Source of the DNA: E44-bin88 sp050123275 | GTDB taxonomy: Bacteria; Chloroflexota; Dehalococcoidia; Dehalococcoidales; BS750m-G39 | Direction: 5' to 3' | Assembly: GCA_050123275.1 (NCBI GenBank) | Contig: JASFHK010000002.1 | Span: forward strand, 62,001 to 126,000 | DNA: 64,000 nucleotides | Part shown: piece by piece, positions 56,316-64,000 of the stretch | How positions within the stretch are numbered: position 1 is the stretch's first letter | Layout: every line of letters begins with the position of its first letter | The notes under the pieces: model-generated | What the model saw: only the letters and a program-made list of their open reading frames with translations | Told to the model about the DNA's origin: nothing | The model's database searches: none | Made by a program: the position numbers and the translations under genes

Positions 56316-56848
56316 CTCAACCGGGCCGTTATGGCCGCCATATCACTCTCAATCAGCTCCTGGAGCAAAGCCAGTATGTCCGCAAAATGCTGGGAGAACT
56401 GGTCGATATCGTCCACCGCCGCCGCAGCCGCGGCGTCATCCCACAGCTGAGAGAGGTCGTCGTCGCCCACATCGTCCAGAGCCTCACCGATTTCAGCCAC
56501 AAAGACCACCTGAGTCTCTGCGACCTCCGACAGGCTCATCTTGCCGGTAATATAGTCCAAAGCATCGATGAAATAGCCGTTAATAAGCACCGAGGCGGTC
56601 AGCTTCTTGTCCAGCCCGACCACGAGGGACGCCAGGTCGGATTTAGTGGCGTCCAGCTCGGCTTCCAGCCCGTCTCTTTCCGTCGCCAGCGCATCCTTCT
56701 CGGCCTGCAACGCGCTCTTCTCGGTTTGCAGGGAATCCCTCTCGGCCACCACCGCATCATAGTCGGCCTCAGCCACACCGCCACAGCCCGCAACGAGCAA
56801 CGGTAACGCCATGAGCAGCACGCCGAACAGAACCATTAATCTTTTCAC
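56312..56848 (-). CDS. Coiled-coil lipoprotein of unknown function
   Basis: 178 residues from a GTG that follows AGGAGGTGGGAAA. The type II signal peptide (MKRLMVLFGVLLMALPLLVAGC) ends in a VAGC lipobox. Heptad-like repeats follow (ERDSLQTEKSALQAEKDALATERDGLEAEL), predicting a coiled coil of about 50 residues, then an acidic alanine-rich helical part with DDVGDDDLSQLWDDAAAAAAVDD. No enzyme motif. It probably forms a surface-anchored oligomer. It converges on hisS. Confidence 0.85.
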   Translation of the reverse strand: MKRLMVLFGVLLMALPLLVAGCGGVAEADYDAVVAERDSLQTEKSALQAEKDALATERDGLEAELDATKSDLASLVVGLDKKLTASVLINGYFIDALDYITGKMSLSEVAETQVVFVAEIGEALDDVGDDDLSQLWDDAAAAAAVDDIDQFSQHFADILALLQELIESDMAAITARLS

Positions 56849-56900
56849 TTTCCCACCTCCTGGCTTGGAGATTATCACCAGCCGAGCTAGCTGTCAATCC

Positions 56901-56929
56901 TTCACCTCAAGGCTGATTTGTGCTATAAT
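56901..56929 (+). promoter_or_regulatory. Promoter of gyrB
   Basis: TTCACC, 17 bases, TATAAT. An ATG lies 8 bases after the -10 and opens a 31-codon leader ORF; gyrB itself starts 121 bases after the -10. Confidence 0.6.
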
Positions 56930-56937
56930 TGATATAT

Positions 56938-57033
56938 ATGGCTGCCTTGCTATTAGTTAGAATCGCCTGCAGTTGGGTGGCCGCTTCTCCACTTTCCGGC
57001 AGCTGCCCAACGCTTAGTCTTCCCTCATCATAA
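56938..57033 (+). CDS. Possible leader peptide upstream of gyrB (31 residues)
   Basis: The frame starts 8 bases after the gyrB -10, as in the leaderless genes of this window. It encodes MAALLLVRIACSWVAASPLS and 11 more residues, ending TAA 17 bases before the gyrB ATG. A GGAG for gyrB lies just after the stop. The peptide is hydrophobic and serine-rich with no known relatives. Its position suggests control of gyrB translation, but expression is unproven. Confidence 0.4.
   Translation: MAALLLVRIACSWVAASPLSGSCPTLSLPSS
56972..57011 (+). promoter_or_regulatory. Hairpin in the gyrB leader
   Basis: GTTGGG pairs with CCCAAC, and further bases inside can pair (TGGC with GCAG-type contacts). It lies within the leader ORF, so translation of that ORF would open it. 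Confidence 0.35.
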
Positions 57034-57050
57034 CGGAGTAGATAACGTCT

Positions 57051-58972
<1,922 letters not shown>

Positions 58973-58976
<4 letters not shown>

Positions 58977-59584
58977 GCCGGCTTATAAAGCCCGTGCTCT
59001 TCGATATACCTCCCCACCGGCCCGGGGACGAGCCCGCTGATGGACTTTCCCGCCGCCACCAACTGCCTGATTTGTGAGGCGTTGACGTCTATTCTGGGCT
59101 TATCGAAAAGGATGACCCGCGGCGTGATGCCCGGCAGCTCCTTTTCCAGGGCGGCCAGGTCGGGGATGGCAAAATCGACACGGGGCACCGCCACCAGGCG
59201 GCAGAGCTCGATGAGGCGTTGCGGCTGGTGCCACCGGGGCAGCTGCATCAGGTTGTCCCAGCCCAGGATAAAGAAAAGCTCGTCGCCCTCGCCTAAGCTG
59301 TCGTGGAGCTGGGCGAGAGTGTCTGCGGTGTAGGTGGGGCCGCTGCGCTCTATCTCCAGGGTGGAGAGCTTGAAGCGCGGGTTATCGGCAATGCCCAAAC
59401 GCACCATCTCCAGGCGGTGGGGCACCGGCAAGATGGGGTGAGCGTTATTGAGCTTGAGCCAGGGCTGGCCGGCGGGCATAAAGAGGATGCGGGGCAGGTC
59501 GAGCCGGGTTACGACCTCCTCGGCCACCATGATATGCCCGATATGGATGGGGTCGAAGGTGCCCCCCAGTACCCCGATATTCAT
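58973..59584 (-). CDS. nadD: Nicotinate-nucleotide adenylyltransferase
   Basis: Forms NaAD from NaMN and ATP in NAD biosynthesis. It is 203 residues. IGVLGGTFDPIHIGH holds the T/HxGH nucleotidyltransferase motif, FMPAGQPWLK and PRIDVNASQIRQLVAAG the second (ISSTxIR form changed to NASQIR). It lies 15 bases after obg in the dnaA-obg-nadD run, a linkage I recall from Dehalococcoides. Confidence 0.95.
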
Positions 59585-59599
59585 TAGTCCGGTTCCTTC

Positions 59600-60646
59600 C
59601 TATGTCTTCGGCCGGGGCCGGAAGACCTTTTTTCTCTTGGCCGGCTCCGGTTTCGGCGCCGATTGCAATATCTCGGCCGCCGCCGCCAGAAGCTCGGGGA
59701 TGCCCTCGCCGCTGACCGCCGAGACGAAAAAGACCTCGGTGCCGATATCAGCGAAGCTCTGCTTAATCTCTTCCTTACGCTGCCTCACCTGGGGCAGGTC
59801 GAGCTTGTTGACCGCCACCAGCTGCGGCTTCTTGGCCAGCGCCGAGTCGAAGAGGCTCAACTCGGTGTTGAGGTGGGTCAGATCCTCCGCCGGCGCCGCC
59901 GAGCCGCCGTCGAGCAGGTGGATGAGCACCCGCGTGCGCATAATGTGGCGCAGGAAGTCGTGCCCCAAACCCTTGCCCAGGTGGGCGCCCTCGATAAGCC
60001 CCGGAATCTCGGCCAGGACAAAGCTCTGTCGCCCCACCTCGACCATGCCCAGCACCGGCTCCAGCGTGGTGAAGGGGTAGCTGGCTATCTTGGGCTTGGC
60101 CGCCGAGACCGCCGCCAGCAATGTCGACTTACCCACGTTAGGATAACCGATAACGCCGACATCGGCAATGAGCTTGAGCTCCAAAAGGAGCTCCCTCGCC
60201 TCGCCCTCGGTGCCCTCCTCGGCGGTCTGGGGCGCCTGGTTGGTCGAGGTGGCGAAGCGGGCGTTGCCGCGGCCGCCTTTACCCCCCCGGGCCACCACCG
60301 CCGACTGGCCCGGCTGGCTCAGGTCGGCGATTAGGCTGTCGCCGCCGATCTCGGATTTAAGACTGACCACGGTACCCGCCGGCACCGTCAACGTCAGGCT
60401 CTCCCCCTTCTTACCGTGCCGGTTCTTACCCTTACCGTGCTTGCCGCTGGCTGCCTGGTAATGGCGCTTGTAGCGGAAGGCCCTCAGGCTCGACGTATTA
60501 CGGTCAGCCAGGATAATAACGTCGCCGCCGTCGCCGCCGTCGCCGCCGTCGGGCCCGCCGTAGGGAACGAACTTCTCGTGGCGGAAGCTGATTACCCCGT
60601 TGCCGCCGTCGCCGGCCTTAACCGTTATCTGGCTTTTATCGAACAT
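59600..60646 (-). CDS. obg: GTPase Obg (short form)
   Basis: 348 residues. The Obg fold is glycine-rich (VKAGDGGNGVISFRHEKFVPYGGPDGGDGGDGG). The G domain has IGYPNVGKSTLLAAVS, YPFTTLEPVLGMV, IPGLIEGAHLGKGLGHDFL and AVNKLDLPQ. The protein ends in a basic tail and lacks the C-terminal OCT domain found in many Obg proteins. It acts in 50S assembly and stress control. Confidence 0.97.
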   Translation of the reverse strand: MFDKSQITVKAGDGGNGVISFRHEKFVPYGGPDGGDGGDGGDVIILADRNTSSLRAFRYKRHYQAASGKHGKGKNRHGKKGESLTLTVPAGTVVSLKSEIGGDSLIADLSQPGQSAVVARGGKGGRGNARFATSTNQAPQTAEEGTEGEARELLLELKLIADVGVIGYPNVGKSTLLAAVSAAKPKIASYPFTTLEPVLGMVEVGRQSFVLAEIPGLIEGAHLGKGLGHDFLRHIMRTRVLIHLLDGGSAAPAEDLTHLNTELSLFDSALAKKPQLVAVNKLDLPQVRQRKEEIKQSFADIGTEVFFVSAVSGEGIPELLAAAAEILQSAPKPEPAKRKKVFRPRPKT

Positions 60647-60910
60647 CTTATCAACATTTCAACAGGTCTATTAAAAGTATATAAGCTTAAATACAAGAGT
60701 CTATGGTTAATAACACTAATTATAATACCACTTACGGCTGCTGACCAGCTTCCGGCCCGGCGCCGGTGGAAAAAGGGGCCGAATCAAGGCTGGCAAGGAA
60801 GGCGGGTTTCCACGGAACGGAGGCGGATTTCCACGAAAACGGGCGCAGTGTCCGTAGAACGTTGTTGAGCCATAGTGGAAGGAGAGTGGGCGGACGGGCA
60901 AAGACGGGTA
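60647..60910. other. Candidate replication origin (dnaA-obg intergenic region)
   Basis: 264 bases without a gene. About 75 bases (60655-60730) are very AT-rich in a GC-rich genome, suitable as an unwinding element. A DnaA-box-like TTATCAACA lies at 60648-60656. Further on are TTTCCAC at 60807 and 60828, 21 bases apart inside a direct repeat GGCGG-n-TTTCCACG, and an inverted copy (GTGGAAA) at 60766. These are near the DnaA-box core TTATCCACA. The dnaA gene is adjacent. Confidence 0.5.
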
Positions 60911-62218
60911 TCAGCGCTGGCGAAGGTCGAGCTCGATTTCGTGGAGCTTGCGTTTCAGGTAGGGGTCGCTGGCGACGCCCTCGGCAATCTTGCGGGTGGC
61001 GTGGGTGACGGTGGAGTGGTCGCGCTTGCCGAACTCGAGGCCTATCTGGGCCAGCGAGCAGCCGGTAGCCTCTTTGATAAGGTACATCGCCATCTGGCGG
61101 GCCAGCGTGGTGTTGCGGTCGCGCTGGCGTCCTTTGAGGTCTTCGGGGTCGAGCTGGAAGTTTTTGGCCACGGCGTCAATGACGGACTCGGGCGTAACCG
61201 GGGCGCTCCGGGAGCTCCTGGCGGCGATGTCCTCCAACGCCCGGGCGGCCAGCTCCGGGGTGAGCAGGGCGCGGAAAAGGCGGGCGTAGGCGATGGCGCG
61301 GTGCAGCGAGCCTTCCAGCTCGCGGATGTTCTGCTCGATGCGCTGGGCGATGAACTCGAGCACCTCGCGGGGGACCTCGGTCTTTTCCTGCTCGGCCTTG
61401 GCCTCGAGGATGGAGACGCGGGCGTCGAAGTCGGGGGGCTTGATGTCGGCCACCAGCCCCCACTCGAAGCGGGAGCAGAGGCGGGCGCCCAGGCGGGGCA
61501 TCGCCTTGGGCGGGCAGTCGCTGGTCATCACGATCTGGCGGTTGGCGTTGTGCAGCTCGTTGAAGGTGTGAAAGAAGCTCTCCTCGGTCTGCTCCTTGCC
61601 GCTGATGAACTGGATGTCGTCTATCAACAGGATATCAACATTGCGGAACTTGCCGCGGAAATCGTCGGTGTTGCGCTCCCGGATGGCACTGACGAACTCG
61701 TTGGTGAACTGCTCGGCGCTGACGTAGAGGGCATGGAACTTGTTGGCGCGGGCGGCGTGGTAGATGGAGTGCAACAGGTGCGTCTTGCCCAGCCCCACCC
61801 CGCCGTAGAGGAAGAGGGGGTTATAGCCCTGCCCCGGGTTCTCGGCGGCGGCCATGGCGGCGGCGTAGGCCAGCCGGTTGTTGTCGCTGACGACGAAGGA
61901 GTCGAAGGTATAGCGGGCTTCGCCGGCGGGGCGGGCGACGGGGCCCTTGGCCGTGGTCTCCTTGGCCGAGCCGACGCGGAAGCCGACCTTGACGTCGGGG
62001 CGGGTAAGCCCGATAAGGGTCTTTTCGATGAGGGAGCGCTGGTTCTGGTTTAGGTACTCAGCGACAAAGGCGTTGGGCACGCCGACGACGAACTGGTTGT
62101 CTTCGTAGCTTAGGCCTGTGGTCTTTTCCAGCCAGGTGCGGTAGTACGACCTGGTTACCTGAACCTGTAGTTCTCCCAAAGCGGCTTCCCAGATTTCTTG
62201 AGCTGGAGTGGCTCCCAT
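60911..62218 (-). CDS. dnaA: Chromosomal replication initiator protein DnaA
   Basis: 435 residues. Domain I is the short helical start (QEIWEAALGELQVQVTRSYYRTWLEKT). The AAA+ domain has LFLYGGVGLGKTHLLHSI, VDILLIDDIQFISGKEQTEE and ALCSRFEWG. Domain IV ends with the signature FGKRDHSTVTHATRKI. I chose the ATG at 62218, which has GAGAGGA before it, over a TTG 13 codons upstream. Possible -10 elements (TATAAT, TATATT) lie at 62250-62275 on the minus strand. Confidence 0.98.
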   Translation of the reverse strand: MGATPAQEIWEAALGELQVQVTRSYYRTWLEKTTGLSYEDNQFVVGVPNAFVAEYLNQNQRSLIEKTLIGLTRPDVKVGFRVGSAKETTAKGPVARPAGEARYTFDSFVVSDNNRLAYAAAMAAAENPGQGYNPLFLYGGVGLGKTHLLHSIYHAARANKFHALYVSAEQFTNEFVSAIRERNTDDFRGKFRNVDILLIDDIQFISGKEQTEESFFHTFNELHNANRQIVMTSDCPPKAMPRLGARLCSRFEWGLVADIKPPDFDARVSILEAKAEQEKTEVPREVLEFIAQRIEQNIRELEGSLHRAIAYARLFRALLTPELAARALEDIAARSSRSAPVTPESVIDAVAKNFQLDPEDLKGRQRDRNTTLARQMAMYLIKEATGCSLAQIGLEFGKRDHSTVTHATRKIAEGVASDPYLKRKLHEIELDLRQR

Positions 62219-62533
62219 GTGACGGTTTCCTCTCGTTAGACTAGTCGCTTCAGGCAATATACCAGATTATAGATTTAAAGCAGCCAAAAGGGCCGGATAG
62301 TAGCTAAGTTAGGCGCCTGGGAGAGGGCTGAGGGGGGAAGTCCCGCGGCGCAACATATAGGATAACGGGGATAACGGGGGGATGGCAAACTTTTTGGTAG
62401 TGGTTGGCGGGGGGTTGGGTGCTTTGCCCTCTCATGGAAGCTCCGCCAGGCTTTCGTTTTCGCTTTAAATTGCGGGGATAGTCACAAAACAGAAACTTGT
62501 TGCCGAAAATGATTGGTGTTACAATTTTAGCCC
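62219..62533. other. dnaA-fmt divergent intergenic region
   Basis: 315 bases. It holds the dnaA ribosome site and -10 candidates at its left end and the fmt promoter at its right. Between are two copies of GGATAACGG (62350-62370), each carrying the TTATCC core of a DnaA box on the minus strand, and GC-rich stretches. No ORF or RNA is recognised. It could contribute to the origin or to dnaA autoregulation. Confidence 0.4.
62497..62525 (+). promoter_or_regulatory. Promoter of fmt (leaderless)
   Basis: TTGTTG, 17 bases, TACAAT preceded by TGT (extended -10). The GTG start follows after 8 bases and there is no Shine-Dalgarno. Confidence 0.55.
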
Positions 62534-63463
62534 GTGAGAGTCGTCTTTATGGGCAGCCCCGGTTTCGCCGTCCCCTCCCTGGAATACCTCGTCGCCGAAG
62601 GCTACGAGCTGGCGGCGGTCTATACCCAGCCCGACCGGGCCGGGGGGCGGGGGCGGAAGCTCACCGTATCGCCGGTTAAAGCAGCGGCGCTGGCCCACGA
62701 CCTTAGGGTGGTGCAACCGGAAAAGCTCAAGGACCCCGCCGCTTTCGCCGAACTGGCCGCTTTCAAGCCCGATATCATCGTGGTGGCCGCCTTCGGCCAG
62801 CTTTTGCCCAAGGCGGTGCTGGAGCTGCCGCGGCTGGGATGCCTTAACGTTCACCCCTCGCTGCTGCCCAGGTTCCGCGGGGCTTCGCCGGTGGCGGCGG
62901 CCATCTTGGCCGGAGACGTCTTCAGCGGCGTCAGCATCATGCTCCTCGACGCGGGCATGGACACCGGCCCCGTTTTCAGCCGGGCGCAGATAGCCGTCGC
63001 CGACAGCGACACCACCGCCTCGCTGGGAGCCAAGCTCTCCCTTATCGGGGCGGCGCTTTTGGGCGAGGTGATGGCGGCCTGGGGGAGGGGTGAGATTAAG
63101 CCCCGTCCCCAGCCTGACGCCGGGGCGACCTACTGCCAGCCCATCGGCAAAGAGGCCGGCGAAATCGACTGGAAGCTGCCGGCGCTGGAGATATGGCGGC
63201 GCGGGCGCGCCTTTTACCCCTGGCCGGGGGCTTACAGCCGCTGGCGGGGCAAAACACTAAAAGTAATCGAGGCGGCGCCTCTGGCGGCTCTGAAGCCGGC
63301 TAAGCCGGGTGAGGTCGTACCGCTGGACGCCGGCTTCGGCATCGGCAGCGGCGACGGAATCCTGAACGTCCTCCGCGTGCAGCTGGAGGGTAAACAGGCT
63401 CTGAGCGCCGCCGATTTCATACGCGGTCAGCGCGACTTTATCGGGGCGCTGTTGCCCTCGTAA
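62534..63463 (+). CDS. fmt: Methionyl-tRNA formyltransferase
   Basis: Formylates initiator tRNA. It is 309 residues, from a GTG: MRVVFMGSPGFAVPSLEYLV. The catalytic region has AAFGQLLPKAVLELPRLGCLNVHPSLLPRFRGASPVAAAIL (Asn, His and later Asp of the active site: MLLDAGMDTGPV). The C-terminal domain (GKTLKVIEAAPLAAL) is complete. mazG follows after 13 bases. Confidence 0.96.
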   Translation: MRVVFMGSPGFAVPSLEYLVAEGYELAAVYTQPDRAGGRGRKLTVSPVKAAALAHDLRVVQPEKLKDPAAFAELAAFKPDIIVVAAFGQLLPKAVLELPRLGCLNVHPSLLPRFRGASPVAAAILAGDVFSGVSIMLLDAGMDTGPVFSRAQIAVADSDTTASLGAKLSLIGAALLGEVMAAWGRGEIKPRPQPDAGATYCQPIGKEAGEIDWKLPALEIWRRGRAFYPWPGAYSRWRGKTLKVIEAAPLAALKPAKPGEVVPLDAGFGIGSGDGILNVLRVQLEGKQALSAADFIRGQRDFIGALLPS

Positions 63464-63476
63464 AAAGGAGGTCCCC

Positions 63477-64000
63477 TTGTCCCAGCCTCAGGATTTAAGC
63501 CGTTTCGAGTCCCTGGTCGAGATTATCGCCACCCTGAGGGCGCCCGACGGCTGCCCCTGGGATCGTAAGCAGACGCACGCCTCATTGCGCTCCAGTTTGC
63601 TCTCGGAGTGCTACGAGGTGCTGGAGGCGCTGGACGAGGGCGACCCCGACCAGTTGCGCGGCGAGCTGGGCGACCTGCTCTTACAGATTGTGCTCCAGGC
63701 CCAGATTGCCCGTGAGGCCGGCGAGTTCGAGCTGGCCGAGGTTATCGAAGCCATCAACAAGAAGCTCATCCACCGCCACCCCCACATCTTCGGCTCCCGA
63801 AAAGTCAAAGACGCCGAGGAGGTGGCGGTCAACTGGGAGGAGCTCAAAAACGAGGAGAGGGCGCCGGGGGCTTCCCTGCTGGAGAGCGTGCCCCCCGAGA
63901 TGCCCGCCCTCGGTTACAGCCAGGAGGTGCAACGCCGCGTCGCCCACGTCGGCTTCGACTGGGAGGACATGAGCGGCGTTATCGACAAGCTGGCCGAGGA
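63477..64000 (+). CDS. mazG: MazG-family nucleoside triphosphate pyrophosphohydrolase (3' end missing)
   Basis: Starts with TTG after an AAAGGAGGT site and runs off the window after about 174 codons. FESLVEIIATLRAPDGCPWDRKQTHASL is the MazG opening. ECYEVLEALDEGDPDQLRGELGDLLLQIVLQAQIA carries the ExxED/ELGD metal-binding motif, and INKKLIHRHPHIFG follows. The enzyme hydrolyses NTPs to NMP and PPi and can lower ppGpp effects. It is in a unit with fmt. Confidence 0.93.
   Translation, partial: MSQPQDLSRFESLVEIIATLRAPDGCPWDRKQTHASLRSSLLSECYEVLEALDEGDPDQLRGELGDLLLQIVLQAQIAREAGEFELAEVIEAINKKLIHRHPHIFGSRKVKDAEEVAVNWEELKNEERAPGASLLESVPPEMPALGYSQEVQRRVAHVGFDWEDMSGVIDKLAE

Noticed and set aside
60875..62053. 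A 392-codon open frame opposite dnaA
   Set aside because: Composition is that of a GC-rich antisense shadow (runs of Gly, Val, Ala, Leu), with no domain and no ribosome site.

Overview
The window is GC-rich (roughly 60%), densely packed bacterial chromosome and reads like a member of the Dehalococcoidia (Chloroflexota). The evidence is gene content and order: dnaA, obg, nadD, gyrB, relA and hisS lie close together, as I recall from Dehalococcoides. The GpsA dinucleotide-binding loop has the odd GTTTWG form I associate with that group, YajC carries a lipoprotein signal, and hrcA-grpE-dnaK-dnaJ sits behind a CIRCE operator. No species-level assignment is possible by eye. There is no rRNA, CRISPR array, insertion sequence or complete prophage. 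One tRNA gene is present.

Layout. 1-9.1 kb: the 3' part of a secreted BNR/FN3 protein, a UPF0173 hydrolase, then a heat-shock cluster (hrcA, grpE, dnaK, a small zinc-finger protein, a PH-domain membrane protein, dnaJ) with a clear promoter and a CIRCE variant. 9.1-13.9 kb (minus): argF, a membrane protein, der, plsY, gpsA. 14-19.5 kb (plus): DUF4342, a rhodanese lipoprotein, Mop, polA, PAP2 phosphatase, mutM. 19.5-25.7 kb (mostly minus): DUF4389, two CaiB-type CoA transferases, a GNAT, a PflX-like radical SAM protein and gltX. 25.8-31.4 kb: an AT-rich membrane protein, rluD-lspA-traR/dksA, an MBL protein, pyrD, and a secreted-protein gene broken by an in-frame TGA. 31.5-35.9 kb: LRR lipoprotein, MoxR ATPase, CoxE-like VWA protein, and an acyltransferase with no ordinary start codon. 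35.9-39.2 kb (minus): an AT-rich HEPN-like protein, DUF1353, nitroreductase, DUF5658, flavoprotein, ybeY. 39.3-43.1 kb: patatin, tRNA-Ser, GNAT-YoaP, DUF1801, miaB, yajC. 43.1-51.6 kb: dtd-fmdB, folC, pyrF, DUF951, aldo/keto reductase, a dinB remnant, ferredoxin, dinB, PAS protein, mscS, ilvE. 51.6-64 kb: aldolase, rpsT, relA, hisS, a coiled-coil lipoprotein, gyrB, nadD, obg, dnaA, fmt and the start of mazG, with a plausible replication origin between dnaA and obg.

Three architectural habits stand out. First, at least ten genes have a sigma-A-like -10 hexamer 6-10 bases before the start codon and no Shine-Dalgarno sequence, so they are probably translated from leaderless mRNA. Other genes have good Shine-Dalgarno sites. 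Second, all twelve convergent gene pairs overlap or have gaps of at most 22 bases, and five share one CTAG in which both stop codons lie. Third, lipoproteins recur (rhodanese, LRR, YajC, coiled-coil), and lspA is present to process them.

The items most worth a second look are the leaderless pattern, the decayed dinB start next to an RLI-type ferredoxin and an intact dinB, the gyrB leader ORF, the tRNA wedged between two protein genes, the RelA with mixed catalytic motifs, the histone-H1-like tail on ribosomal protein S20, and the oriC candidate. I did not find a convincing new multi-gene defence or biosynthetic system.
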